Positions 44,120 through 53,145 of a stretch of DNA of 64,000 nucleotides are shown in pieces. Position 1 is the stretch's first letter. The number at the start of each line of letters is the position of its first letter. Source of the DNA: Myxococcaceae bacterium JPH2 (lineage in GTDB: Bacteria > Myxococcota > Myxococcia > Myxococcales > Myxococcaceae); the NCBI GenBank assembly GCA_016458225.1, contig JAEMGR010000022.1:1-64000 (forward strand). The letters are read 5' to 3'. A program made the position numbers and the translations under genes. The notes beneath the pieces are model-generated. The model ran no database searches and was not told where the DNA came from. It saw only the letters and a program-made list of their open reading frames with translations.

Positions 44120-44812
44120 ATGGGTGCCATGACCACCATGAAGGTTCTGTTGATCGTCACCAGCCATTCGCAGTTCGGAAGCACCGGCGAGCGCACGGGC
44201 TTCTGGCTCGAGGAACTGGCCGCGCCGTACGAGCAGTTCGCGCAGGCGGGAGCGCAAGTGGACATCGCGTCGCCGCAGGGAGGCGCGGCCCCGGTGGATC
44301 CGCGCAGCGAGAAGGAGCCCACGGAGGCGACGCGGGCCTTCCGAGCCGACGCGCAGGCGACGAAGAAGCTGGCCCACACGCTCACGCTCTCGGAGGTGAA
44401 GGACACCTACGACGCGTACTTCGTGGTGGGCGGGCACGGCGTGATGTGGGACCTGTCGAAGCATGCGCCGCTGCACACGCTGCTCTCCACGGGCTACGCC
44501 CGGGGCGCGGTGGTGGCGGCGGTCTGCCACGGGCCGGCGGCGCTGGTGGGCGTGAAGGGCCCGGATGGTAAGCCGTTGGTAGCGGGCAAGCGCGTGGCGG
44601 CCTTCAGCAACGCGGAGGAGAAGGCCGCGAAGTTCGACGCCATCGTCCCGTTCCCGCTGGAGACCCGGCTGCGCGAGCTGGGCGCGAAGTACGAGTCGGG
44701 TCCCTTGTGGCAGAGCTTCGTGGTGCGAGACGCCCGACTCGTCACGGGACAGAACCCCGCCTCCTCCGCCGAGACGGCGCGGGAGGTCCTCAAGGTCCTG
44801 CGCGAGAAGTAG
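44120..44812 (+). CDS. DJ-1/PfpI superfamily protein (type 1 glutamine amidotransferase-like)
   Basis: The 230-residue protein has the DJ-1/Hsp31-like layout: MKVLLIVTSHSQFG, YDAYFVVGGHGVMWDL and the nucleophile elbow VVAAVCHGPAALVG, with Cys followed by His. Glyoxalase III or chaperone-like activities are known in this group. Three in-frame ATGs (44120, 44129, 44138) exist; AGGAG at 44106-44110 fits the first best. It is divergent from a LysR regulator. Confidence 0.88.
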   Translation: MGAMTTMKVLLIVTSHSQFGSTGERTGFWLEELAAPYEQFAQAGAQVDIASPQGGAAPVDPRSEKEPTEATRAFRADAQATKKLAHTLTLSEVKDTYDAYFVVGGHGVMWDLSKHAPLHTLLSTGYARGAVVAAVCHGPAALVGVKGPDGKPLVAGKRVAAFSNAEEKAAKFDAIVPFPLETRLRELGAKYESGPLWQSFVVRDARLVTGQNPASSAETAREVLKVLREK

Positions 44813-44825
44813 CCCGCGCCCCCCA

Positions 44826-44858
44826 GGCGTGCCGAAGCGAAGGTGGCTTCGACACGCC
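44826..44858. terminator. Hairpin between convergent PfpI-type and lipoprotein genes
   Basis: GGCGTGCCGAAGC (44826-44838) pairs with GCTTCGACACGCC (44846-44858) with one C/A mismatch and a 7-base loop. It lies 14 bases after one stop and 35 bases from the convergent stop. There is no T-run. Confidence 0.6.
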
Positions 44859-44892
44859 CGGGCGGTACCGCTGTCTCGCTAAACCGCGAGGC

Positions 44893-45636
44893 TCAGTACA
44901 TCTTCAGGTCGTACTTCGCGGTCGGAGTCCAATCGCTCCCCGCGGGCAGTCCGCGCAGGTCCGTCACCTTGATGGCATAGACACTGTTTGCCTGGGCGTT
45001 GGCGGTGACGCGGTACATCTGGCACGCGGGGATGGACGAGCTGCAGACGCGATTCTGCGTGCTGCCCAGCAGCGCCCCCAAGGTGCGCGTGGCGTAGTTG
45101 TACGCATAGATGTCGACCTTCATCAGCGCGCCGTTGCGCAGGTTGTAGGTGTCCACGGTCAGCACCTGGGTGGCGGGAACGAACACGATGACCCAGTCGA
45201 TATCGCCCTGCCGGTGGAACGAGTGGTTGAGCTGGGGAGAGCCCGGGTAGGACGAGGCCGTGGTGTGCGTGTTGTCGTTCTCGTAGGCATCCGCCGGGGC
45301 CAGCAAGCAGTTCGCGGGCGGGCTGAAGCCGCTGTCGACACAGGCCCCGCTCACGCAATTGCAGCCGGTAATGCAGTCCGCTCCCGTGCTGCACGCGCGG
45401 ACAGGCGCCCCGTTGCAGTACTCCTCGGAGGGCGGCGGGCCGAAGGCATCCGGTACGCAATACCCAGCCTCGCAAATACAGGCGGAGCGACACCCCAGGT
45501 CGTTCGCACAGGCTCGGGTCGCGAGCGGGGCCTCTTGGGTCGCCAGCTCCGTGGACGCCAGCCCTTCGTCCTGCGCCACATTGCCGCAACCAGCGACGGC
45601 CAGCAGCAGCGCCGCCATGCTCCAGTGCATCTTCAT
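44893..45636 (-). CDS. Cys-rich lipoprotein with C-terminal beta domain
   Basis: The 247-residue protein has signal and lipobox AVAGCG (Cys17), then Cys-rich repeats (CANDLGCRSACICEAGYC, CSTGADCITGCNCVSGAC), then a C-terminal domain of about 115 residues like a bacterial pre-peptidase C-terminal domain (HSFHRQGDIDWVIVFVPATQ, VDIYAYNYATRTLGALLG, YAIKVTDLRGLPAGSDW). The domain is typical of secreted myxobacterial proteins. A broken paralogue lies at 12667-13052. The ribosome site is AGAGGA ahead of the ATG at 45636. Confidence 0.78.
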   Translation of the reverse strand: MKMHWSMAALLLAVAGCGNVAQDEGLASTELATQEAPLATRACANDLGCRSACICEAGYCVPDAFGPPPSEEYCNGAPVRACSTGADCITGCNCVSGACVDSGFSPPANCLLAPADAYENDNTHTTASSYPGSPQLNHSFHRQGDIDWVIVFVPATQVLTVDTYNLRNGALMKVDIYAYNYATRTLGALLGSTQNRVCSSSIPACQMYRVTANAQANSVYAIKVTDLRGLPAGSDWTPTAKYDLKMY

Positions 45637-45791
45637 CTCAAGACATCCTCTGGGAGAGCTTCGATGAGCGCCTCATTGCGCCCAGTGGAGAGCCTTTCAC
45701 CCGCAGCGATGGTGCATGGGCATCCAAGGACTGGCAAAGAAATGCAGTCGAGGCGTGGCTTTGTGGTGCGAGTGAACGCCCTTCCGCTTCG

Positions 45792-46280
45792 TCACGACGG
45801 CCAGCGGAGGCGCACCTGCGTCCCATGGGGCGCGAGCGACTGAATGGACAGGCTCCAGTGGAAGCGGCGCGCCAGCCGTTCCACGAGCGACAATCCGATG
45901 CCGAAGCCGGCGCGTTCGGGCTCGACTTGACCGAAGCCCACGCCTGTATCGGAAATGCTCCAGCCCTCGGATGCGATGTGGATGACGATGCGCCCCTGGC
46001 GGGTATAGGCGAGCGCGTTCTTGATGAGGTTGCCCATCATCACGCGAGCGACGGACGCCGGCAGTGGCACGATGACCGCGTCCTGCACCTGGAGGATGAC
46101 CGTCACGTCCTCATGCGTGAGGTGTCTGCCATACAGCGCGACCCGCTCCCGGGAGACTCCCACCAGGTCGCACGACTCGTCCGTGCCACCTGTGCGGGCA
46201 AGCCAGAGGATGCCCTTCGTCAACAGGCCCATGTGCTGCACGGCCTGACGCAGGCGCTCGAAGGTCTCCGGGTCCTGGAG
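45792..46280 (-). pseudogene. Truncated sensor histidine kinase (C-terminal ATPase part only)
   Basis: On the minus strand the last 160 codons read as a histidine kinase C-terminus: DPETFERLRQAVQHMGLLTK of the dimerisation helix, N-box VMMGNLIKNALAYT, SDTGVGF and GFGIGLSLVERLARRF of the ATP lid, and a normal end. Everything upstream (sensor, HAMP, phospho-His) is gone. At about 46270-46285 the sequence switches to an alpha/beta hydrolase encoded on the other strand. The minus frame stays open beyond, but only as antisense of that hydrolase. Confidence 0.75.
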
Positions 46281-46925
46281 CCCGAGGGGAAGGCCGCGAA
46301 TCCTCCCATTGCGCTGCTCCTGCATGGCCTGACGCGTCGCAAGGAAGACTGGCTGTCGGCCAAGGGGCCCACCTATGGTGGCGCGTTGAAGGACGTGCTG
46401 CTGCGGGCTGGTTATCGGGTCTGCCTCCTGGATGCACGTCTTCACGGAGCGCAAGCGAGACCCGACGCCCGGCCAGGCGCGCTCGCCAAACAAGCCCAGC
46501 AGGGCGAGCCCGCGAGGTACCTCGCGATCATTGCCGACACCGTCCGGGATTCGCGCGCGGTGCTCAACGCCGCGCTCGCGAAGGGCCGGCCGCCTCGGGT
46601 GCTGGTGGTGGGCTACGGCATGGGGGCGCAGGTGGGGCTCCTGCTGGCGGCGCGGGAGCCGCGCATCACGCACCTTGTCACGATGGTCCCTCCAGACATC
46701 GACCTCTCGATGGAAGAGATTGCGCCCTCGCGACACATGTCGAAGGTTCATCAGGACTGGTTGCTCGTGACCGCGAACCAGGACGACTTCGCTCCCACCC
46801 AGAGCAGTCGCTCGCTGTTCGAGGCCGCCCCCTCCCGCCGCAAGCGCCACCAGACCTTCGAGAGCGGGCACGTGTTGCCCCGCGAGTATCTGGACGCGGT
46901 GCAGCGTTGGCTTTCGGGGGGTAGT
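46270..46925 (+). pseudogene. Headless alpha/beta hydrolase remnant lacking the catalytic Ser
   Basis: The plus frame reads LEPEGKAANPPIALLLHGLT, YGGALKDVLLRAGYRVCLLD, VLVVGYGMGAQVGLLL, VTANQDDFAP and ESGHVLPREYLDAVQRWL. These correspond to the oxyanion loop, the nucleophile elbow, the acid and the His of an alpha/beta hydrolase. The elbow is GYGMG, so the nucleophile Ser is Gly. No start codon with protein-like sequence precedes it, since upstream is antisense to the kinase remnant. There is no stop after it either: the frame runs on into the gene at 47016. Called a remnant, with an in-frame fusion as the alternative. Confidence 0.65.
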
Positions 46926-47015
46926 CGTACCGGCCTCTCCCCACGAGGTCGTGCCTGGAGGACAGACGCGTCACGGTGTCTTGGGTTCGCTCCGAGTGTG
47001 CAATGTCTTTGGGCC

Positions 47016-48860
47016 ATGCCTGACTACATCGCGATTCCTGGCCAGTACTCCGGGGACATGTGGCACGTCGTGGCGGCCTGCCTCGTTCGCCGCAGGCTCA
47101 TCATCGTGGTGACCATCATGGGCTCCGATGATGAGAAGAAGGCTCCTGCCATCCTCAAGTTCTTCCGCGACATCGGGCTGGGCTCGCGCATGCAAGTCAT
47201 GCGGGGGCGCGCGCATGCGACCCAGGTGGAGTTCAACGGGCAGGTGGTCGATATCGCCGCGCTGCCCGGCAAGAAGCTCATGTGGCAGCACATGGCCTTT
47301 GTTCAGGAGGAGGTGGAGGGCGCGGTGCATCCGCTGTATCGCTGCACCTCCATGGTGATGCATGCGATGGAGGAAGTGATTGGCCGGACTCGCGTCATCG
47401 AGACGCTGAGAGCGGGCTTCACCGCGAACCTCCCGATATCGACGTGCGAGTACATCGCCAGCTACGTGTGCGAGATCCTGGCGCACAACGCGGGACGCAA
47501 GCTCCTGTTCGTACTGGGGCGCGTTGCCAAGTACAACACCGAGCACGACCTCACCGCGGAGCGGTTGCGGGCGATCGCCTCCGGGGCGCGAAGGACGGAT
47601 TTCAGCCTCGTCCTCATTGGCGACGCGAAGAAGCTCCAACCCATCGTGGAAGAGGCTCAGGTCAGCATTCGGGGGCACCTGGACCTCCAGGACTGGACGT
47701 CGCTGACGGGCTCCCCCGAGGTGGATGAGCGGGCGCGTGCCTACTTCTGGCGCTGCATGGCGGAGTTGGCCCCCAACTTCGATGTGCAGTTCAAGTTCGT
47801 GGGGGGGCGCAGTGGGTCCACGGACCTGCCTGCCTTCATGGGGGTGGACGTGTTGTGTTGGGACATCTGCGATGTCTTCAATCCCGAGTACCTGCGCCTC
47901 TTGCTCACCGCGCCGCTGTTGTTGCGCCTGACCCATATCAGTGTCGCCACGTACCGAGGCAGCCCCATGACCATTGGCCCGGAGGGAGACATCAGTCTCG
48001 CTGCGGCGGTGAGCGCCTTCTTGGCCGGGACTTATGCCGAGCCTCGGCTGGTGTTTCAGGCATCCAGGTCGCTTCTGAAAGAAGAGGCGTCCGCCAAGAA
48101 GGTGGCGGACGCGCTGACGCCCATGGAAGCGGCGAAGGCCGTCTTGCTGCGCAGGTTGGAGCAGACCGCCTCCACTGTCTTCATCCTGCCCTATGACCTC
48201 CAGGATGACTCCGGGCAGCACTTCCCCTCGGTGCGCCCGACGAGCAGCACCCCTCTGGCCTTCAATGCCCTCAACCATGCCTTGCGGCCCTATTACACCC
48301 AGCAGAACGTGAACCTCCCCGACCTGGGCGCGCTCTTCTCTTTCCGGAACCAGGGCCGGCGCTTTGGTCATGAGGGCTGCTCCGTCCTGACCCGGTTGCC
48401 CAGTTGCAGCCCGACGCAGATCGTCAACCTGCTCGTCTTCCAATCCAAGATGAAGAAGCCGAAGGGGAAGTCCTTGGCGTCGGGTTCGGCGCTGGATGAC
48501 GGAGGGCCGCCGGATGGACTGTCGCTCGGCTCCGGGCCTCGCGGCGGGTCGCGCTCATCGAGCAGCGCGTCCGGCCTGGGCCGCTCTGGCTCGGCCTCCA
48601 GCTCCAGTTCCAGCGCCAGTGGGGCCGGGTTCCTGCCTGTGATGCCATACCGAGCGGGTGATGTGGTTCGCGTGAGATATTCGATGGACTACGACGTCGT
48701 GGGCGAGGTGGTTGGAATTGAAGGGCACCTCGTGGGCGTGCGGGTCGACCATTGCTATCGACCAGGCACGGCCGACGAGTACGCGTCGGACCACACCCGA
48801 ATCGTGCTCCACACGGTGATGCGCTGGCGGGCAGACCAGATCGACCGACACGAAGGCTGA
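47016..48860 (+). CDS. Uncharacterised 614-residue protein, Rossmann-like with C-terminal SH3-like domain
   Basis: No family was recognised. The N-terminal 450 residues alternate strands and helices (LIIVVTIMGSDDEKKAPAIL, LLFVLGRVAKYNTEHDLTAE, FSLVLIGDAKKLQPIVEEAQ, VQFKFVGGRSGSTDLPAFMG, VDVLCWDICDVFNPEYLRLL) and look like one or two Rossmann-type domains. A Ser/Gly-rich linker follows (about 480-540), then a small beta-barrel-like end (YRAGDVVRVRYSMDYDVVGE, VVGIEGHLVGVRVDH). There is no signal or membrane segment. The start ATG at 47016 lacks a good ribosome site, and the frame is open far upstream through the hydrolase remnant. Confidence 0.6.
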   Translation: MPDYIAIPGQYSGDMWHVVAACLVRRRLIIVVTIMGSDDEKKAPAILKFFRDIGLGSRMQVMRGRAHATQVEFNGQVVDIAALPGKKLMWQHMAFVQEEVEGAVHPLYRCTSMVMHAMEEVIGRTRVIETLRAGFTANLPISTCEYIASYVCEILAHNAGRKLLFVLGRVAKYNTEHDLTAERLRAIASGARRTDFSLVLIGDAKKLQPIVEEAQVSIRGHLDLQDWTSLTGSPEVDERARAYFWRCMAELAPNFDVQFKFVGGRSGSTDLPAFMGVDVLCWDICDVFNPEYLRLLLTAPLLLRLTHISVATYRGSPMTIGPEGDISLAAAVSAFLAGTYAEPRLVFQASRSLLKEEASAKKVADALTPMEAAKAVLLRRLEQTASTVFILPYDLQDDSGQHFPSVRPTSSTPLAFNALNHALRPYYTQQNVNLPDLGALFSFRNQGRRFGHEGCSVLTRLPSCSPTQIVNLLVFQSKMKKPKGKSLASGSALDDGGPPDGLSLGSGPRGGSRSSSSASGLGRSGSASSSSSSASGAGFLPVMPYRAGDVVRVRYSMDYDVVGEVVGIEGHLVGVRVDHCYRPGTADEYASDHTRIVLHTVMRWRADQIDRHEG

Positions 48861-48880
48861 GCTGGACGCGTCTTCTGGGT

Positions 48881-49900
48881 TCACGCCTCCGCTATCAAGG
48901 GGGCGGAGCGCGTCTCGCCGCCGCCGCGGCGATGCTCGCGGCGGTAGACCCCGGGCGTGCTTCCTTCCCACCGCTTGAAGGCGCGATTGAACGACGCCTC
49001 GCTCTGATAGCCGATGGTCTCCGCGAGTTCGCTCAGCGGAAGCTCGGTCTCACGAAGGAGCTGGGCGGCCTGGGTCATTCGCCAGCGCGCGAGGTACTCC
49101 AACGGCGGCATCCCCACGAGCTCGGTGAAGCGGGCGGCGAAGCCAGAGCGAGAGAGCGCGACCCCCGAGGCGAGGCTCTCGACGGTCCAGGGCGTGGCCG
49201 GCTGCTCGTGGATGAGCGCGAGCGCCTTGGAGATGTGCGGATCCGCGAGCGCGCACAGCCCATTCTCTCCGCACTGCCCCGAGGCGATGTGCACCCGCAG
49301 GGCTTGCACGAGCAGGATGTCCGCGAGCCGGCTCATGATGACGGTCGCCCCCGGCGTGGCCGCGGCGCTCTCGGCGATGAGCAGTTGCGCGGTCGATGCG
49401 AGGGAGGGCGCCACGGTGGGGTCATCCGCGGCGATGTGGACGAGCCGAGGCAGTCGCTCGAACAGCAGCGGCCGAGGCGTGGCTCCGACTCGGAACGAGC
49501 CCGCGACCAGCGTGGTGCGCGCGCCGTCTCCGCCGAGTTGGATGGCCCCCACGCCCCGGACGGGTTGGCACTCTCCCTTTCCCAGCAGGTGCAGAGGGCT
49601 GCCTTCGGCATCGCGAATCGTGTGCCCGCCGCCGTGAGGGAGCAGGGCGAGGTCGCCGGCCGAGAGGGTGATTGCCTCCTTGACACCCTCGACTTCCAGC
49701 CGGGCGGTCCCTCGCGCGACCAGGACCATGTGGGCGACGGGGTTCGCGCAGAACTGGATGCCCCAGGGCGCGCGCAGCTCGAACCGGCCATACAGGACCG
49801 TCGACAGGCGCATCGAGTCCAGCACGTCCGCGAGGACATCCGCGCCCTGCGCGTCCAGCGGGTTTGGACTCCCTGCAAATTCTTTTGGACTGGGTGACAT
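48881..49900 (-). CDS. AraC family regulator with N-terminal cupin
   Basis: The 339-residue protein has an N-terminal cupin of the cupin_6 type (residues about 25-200; HMVLVARGTARLEVEG, LLPHGGGHTIRD) and a C-terminal AraC HTH pair (VESLASGVALSRSGFAARFT, SELAETIGYQSEASFNRAFK). The gene is divergent from an old yellow enzyme across only 34 bases, so their promoters must overlap each other's 5' ends, and the regulator likely controls both. Confidence 0.88.
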   Translation of the reverse strand: MSPSPKEFAGSPNPLDAQGADVLADVLDSMRLSTVLYGRFELRAPWGIQFCANPVAHMVLVARGTARLEVEGVKEAITLSAGDLALLPHGGGHTIRDAEGSPLHLLGKGECQPVRGVGAIQLGGDGARTTLVAGSFRVGATPRPLLFERLPRLVHIAADDPTVAPSLASTAQLLIAESAAATPGATVIMSRLADILLVQALRVHIASGQCGENGLCALADPHISKALALIHEQPATPWTVESLASGVALSRSGFAARFTELVGMPPLEYLARWRMTQAAQLLRETELPLSELAETIGYQSEASFNRAFKRWEGSTPGVYRREHRRGGGETRSAPLIAEA

Positions 49901-49934
49901 GGCGCGTCCATAGCGGCGTTGGCATTTCCTCGCC

Positions 49935-51023
49935 ATGCCAAACACCACGCAGCTCTTGTCTCCGTTTCGCCTCGGTCGCCTCGAATTGAAGAACCGGATG
50001 GTGATGGCGCCCATGACGCGGGCCCGGGCGCTCGTCGACGGCAATGTGCCCAATCCCCTCGCGGCCTCGTACTACGTGCAGCGCGCCTCCGCGGGGCTCC
50101 TCGTCACCGAGGGCACCCAGGTCAGCCCGCAGGGCGTGGGGTACATCCGAACGCCCGGCATGCACACGGCCGCCCAGGTGGCGGGCTGGAGGCGCGTCAC
50201 CGATGCCGTCCATGCGGCGGGCGGCGTCATCTTCGCGCAGCTCTGGCACGTCGGGCGTGTCTCGCATCCCGACTTCCATGGTGGGCAGTTGCCCGTGGCT
50301 CCCTCCGCGATTGGCTATGAAGGGGAGGCCTTCACGTTCGAAGGCAAGAAGCGCGTCGTGGTGCCGCGCGCGCTCGAGACGGAGGAGCTGCCCGGCGTGG
50401 TCGCGCAGTTCCGGCACGCGGCCGAGAACGCGCTGGCGGCGGGCTTCGATGGCGTCGAGCTGCATGGCAGCAATGGCTACCTGTTGGATCAATTCCTCCG
50501 CGACGGCTCCAACCAGCGCACGGATGCGTACGGCGGCAGCATCGAGAACCGGGCTCGCTTCCCGCTGGAGGTGACGCGCGCGGTGGTGGATGTCTGGGGG
50601 GCGGAGCGCGTGGGGTACCGGCTCGCGCCGCAGTCCTTCCCCTACGCGGGTGTATCGGATTCCACGCCCGCCGAGACGTTCACCCATATGGCGCGGGAGC
50701 TGGGCCGATTGGGACTCGGATATTTGCACGTGACGGAGATGGTCTCGGGCAAGGATGCCCCGAGCCCAGAGCAGCGCATCTCTCCGTTGATGCGCAAGGC
50801 CTTCCACGGCGCATACATCGTCAATGGCGGCTACGACGCCCAGGCCGGCGAGGCCGCGCTCGCGCGCGATGAGGCGGACCTCGTGGCGTATGGCGTGCCG
50901 TTCCTCGCCAATCCAGACCTGCCCGCGCGCTTCCGGGATGCAGCGCCGCTCAACACGCCGGATGCCGCCACGTTCTTCACGGGCGAGGAGAAAGGCTACA
51001 CGGACTACGCGGCGCTGCGCTGA
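49935..51023 (+). CDS. Old yellow enzyme family alkene reductase
   Basis: The 362-residue TIM-barrel flavoenzyme has LLSPFRLGRLELKNRMVMAPMTR at the FMN site, QLWHVGRVSHPDF, and the substrate-binding ELHGSNGYLLDQFLRDGSNQ with His and Asn three apart, plus RTDAYGGSIENRARF. Family members reduce activated C=C bonds or nitro groups with NAD(P)H. It is cytoplasmic. A 10-bp hairpin follows the stop. Confidence 0.92.
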   Translation: MPNTTQLLSPFRLGRLELKNRMVMAPMTRARALVDGNVPNPLAASYYVQRASAGLLVTEGTQVSPQGVGYIRTPGMHTAAQVAGWRRVTDAVHAAGGVIFAQLWHVGRVSHPDFHGGQLPVAPSAIGYEGEAFTFEGKKRVVVPRALETEELPGVVAQFRHAAENALAAGFDGVELHGSNGYLLDQFLRDGSNQRTDAYGGSIENRARFPLEVTRAVVDVWGAERVGYRLAPQSFPYAGVSDSTPAETFTHMARELGRLGLGYLHVTEMVSGKDAPSPEQRISPLMRKAFHGAYIVNGGYDAQAGEAALARDEADLVAYGVPFLANPDLPARFRDAAPLNTPDAATFFTGEEKGYTDYAALR

Positions 51024-51029
51024 GCACGT

Positions 51030-51058
51030 GCCTGCCGTTCGTGCTGGAAACGGCAGGC
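51030..51058. terminator. Perfect 10-bp hairpin between convergent genes
   Basis: GCCTGCCGTT (51030-51039) pairs exactly with AACGGCAGGC (51049-51058) around 9 bases, 7 bases after the old yellow enzyme stop and 26 bases from the convergent hydrolase stop. No T-run is present on either side. Confidence 0.65.
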
Positions 51059-51083
51059 CCGCTCGAAGCACGAGGCGAGACGT

Positions 51084-51968
51084 CTACTTCGCCTCGTTCA
51101 GGAACTCGTGGATCATGGCCGCGGTCAGCTCGGGCACGCGGCTCCCGGCCTTGTTGTCCCCGCTCTCGGCCGCCCTCATGTACCCGCCGTGGATCGCGCC
51201 CGGGAAGAGCGCGAGCTGGGCATGGGGGAAGACACGCAGCATCTCGACGGCGTGCTCGGGGCGAATCACGTCCCCGTCCGCCGAGAGCACCAGGACGGGG
51301 GCGGAGATGGCCCGGAGCGCGCCCTCATCCAGGTCCTTGAACGACATCATCATCGCGACCGTCTTGTGGAACTGCGACAGGAGTCCCGCCTCGCCCTGGG
51401 GCGAGACACGGAGGTACGCGTCGCGCAGGGCCTGGGGCATGACGTCGACGGTGGCGGTCGGGAAGCCTTCCCACATGTACGAATAGCACCCGTCATGCTT
51501 GAAGAACGTCGACGCGAGGATGAGCGAGTGCACCAACGGACGGTGTCGCAGCGCGAGCTGCATGGCGATGACCCCGCCCGTGCTGAAGCCCAGGATGTCC
51601 GCGTCCTGGACGTGGAGCTGCTGGAGCAGGGCCGCCGTGTCGTCGGCCATCTGCTCGAACGACAGCGGGCGGTCCACGTCCGCCGTGTGGCCGTGGGCTT
51701 GCTGCTCGACGGCGATGATCCGATGGTCCTGGGCCAGCATGGGAATCAGCCGTCCAAAGGACGTGTCGATGGTCGAGCCGCCGCCGTGCAGGAGCACCAA
51801 CGGCCGGCCGGACGCGGGGCCATGGACCTCGTAGTACATGTTGAGCCCATGGACCTGCGCATAGGCCCCGGGGGACGTGCGGACGTGTCCTTCGGCGGAG
51901 GCGCAGCCCGTCGTCACCAGGGCGAGGAGGAGGGCGGAGAACAGCGGTGCCGCGAGGTTCGGTTTCAT
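51084..51968 (-). CDS. Alpha/beta hydrolase lipoprotein
   Basis: The 294-residue protein has a lipobox VTTGCA (Cys about 21), then HGLNMYYEVHG, LLHGGGSTIDTSF, GFSTGG with the nucleophile Ser, LSADGDVIRP with the acid and GAIHGGYM with the His. It is the paralogue of the hydrolase at 53146 (both share NMYYEVxG and HGHTADVDRPLSF-like segments). It is the third gene of a minus-strand set with the sigma factor. An ATG at 52022, 8 bases after the sigma factor stop, would give a longer N-terminus and is possible. Confidence 0.82.
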   Translation of the reverse strand: MKPNLAAPLFSALLLALVTTGCASAEGHVRTSPGAYAQVHGLNMYYEVHGPASGRPLVLLHGGGSTIDTSFGRLIPMLAQDHRIIAVEQQAHGHTADVDRPLSFEQMADDTAALLQQLHVQDADILGFSTGGVIAMQLALRHRPLVHSLILASTFFKHDGCYSYMWEGFPTATVDVMPQALRDAYLRVSPQGEAGLLSQFHKTVAMMMSFKDLDEGALRAISAPVLVLSADGDVIRPEHAVEMLRVFPHAQLALFPGAIHGGYMRAAESGDNKAGSRVPELTAAMIHEFLNEAK

Positions 51969-52029
51969 GCCCGAGAAACGGGCGAGGCCGCGTGAAGGAT
52001 ACGGGGCCTCGCGCTTTTTCATCGCCCCG

Positions 52030-53055
52030 TCACGTCACCTCGTCCGGCAGCTCGCAGCGTGCGGTGGGCCCGCAGGACTTCATGCTGAAGTAGCCATTGA
52101 TGCGGAACGGCACGTCCAGCTCGCGGCACACCTCGGTGAGGATCTCCGGGGTGTAGAAGTAGTTGCGCAGGTGTGACACGAGCCCGCTCTCGTCGAACAC
52201 GAGGCGCGTGACGGCGCGCACCGCCTCGCCGTCGTCGTGGGCGTACCAGGAGAGCAGGATGGGCTCGCCGCGATGGAGGCGGACCTCGCCGCGCGGGAGG
52301 GTGGGGTGGGCGCCGTGCCGGTAGCGCAGCTCGACGCCGCACAGGGCCGAGAGCTCCGCGAGCAGCTTGCTGCCGAACAGCATGCCCGGGAGCACGCGTT
52401 GCCGGCCGACCTCGCGGCCGTATCCCGTGGAGGCGCCGACGACCTCGACGGTGGCGGTCTCCAGGAGCATGGCGGCGAGCCGGTCGATGTCTCGCGCATT
52501 GAAAGCCTCGCAGAAGGCATCGAGCCGACGGGCCGTCATCGGGGGGCCCTCGCTCGGCTCGGGCGCTTGGACGAGCTTGCCGCGCCCGCGATGGAGCGCC
52601 GCCTTGATGGCGCCCACCGTGGTGGACAGGGCCTCCGCGGTCTCCTCCAGGCTCAGGTCGAAGGCGTCCTTGAGCACCACGGCCGCGCGCTCCTGCGGTG
52701 ACAGCTGGGAGAGCAATGTCCCCATGGCCTCGCGGGGAGCGCGTGGCTCCGGCGCCTCGGAGAACTCGGACACGGCGCCCGGAGACTCGCGCCTGCGTCG
52801 CTGCTGATCGATCCACAGGTTCGAGGCGACGCGGAACAACCAGGCGCGCGGGTTGGGCGGCGAATCGATGATGCACCCCAAGGTGGCGAACGCGCGCGCC
52901 ATGGCGTCCTGGACCAGGTCCTCCGCGTCCCACGGCGTCCGCGTGAGGTGGCGGCAGTACCGGTACAGCTCGGGACGCAAGGGCTCATAGACGTCCAGGA
53001 AGCGGTGCCAGGAGCTGGCGATCGCCTGAGGCAGCGGCGGGGTGGAGTCGGTCAT
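52030..53055 (-). CDS. ECF-type sigma factor with C-terminal SnoaL-like domain
   Basis: The 341-residue protein has sigma region 2 (YRYCRHLTRTPWDAEDLVQD, NPRAWLFRVASNLWIDQQRR), region 4 (LSPQERAAVVLKDAFDLSLE, ETAEALSTTVGAIKAALHRG), and from about residue 185 an NTF2/SnoaL-like domain (FCEAFNARDIDRLAAMLLET). C-terminal SnoaL-like domains replace a separate anti-sigma factor in some ECF groups and tune activity. It lies between two paralogous alpha/beta hydrolase genes, and a DGPF-type protein gene is nearby; ECF/DGPF neighbourhoods are known. These are its plausible regulon. Confidence 0.88.
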   Translation of the reverse strand: MTDSTPPLPQAIASSWHRFLDVYEPLRPELYRYCRHLTRTPWDAEDLVQDAMARAFATLGCIIDSPPNPRAWLFRVASNLWIDQQRRRRESPGAVSEFSEAPEPRAPREAMGTLLSQLSPQERAAVVLKDAFDLSLEETAEALSTTVGAIKAALHRGRGKLVQAPEPSEGPPMTARRLDAFCEAFNARDIDRLAAMLLETATVEVVGASTGYGREVGRQRVLPGMLFGSKLLAELSALCGVELRYRHGAHPTLPRGEVRLHRGEPILLSWYAHDDGEAVRAVTRLVFDESGLVSHLRNYFYTPEILTEVCRELDVPFRINGYFSMKSCGPTARCELPDEVT

Positions 53056-53145
53056 GTCGGGAGACGCAGAGGGCCGGAGAAAGGATACGGCCCTCGCGTC
53101 AGACACGGACGATTTTCGGGCCGTGCTGCGCTGGGGCGCCCGCGG

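Noticed and set aside
45825..48860. One 1011-residue protein
   Set aside because: The first 150 codons are antisense to the histidine kinase remnant and the next 220 are the hydrolase remnant, so only the part from 47016 is called as a gene. The in-frame fusion is kept as a finding.
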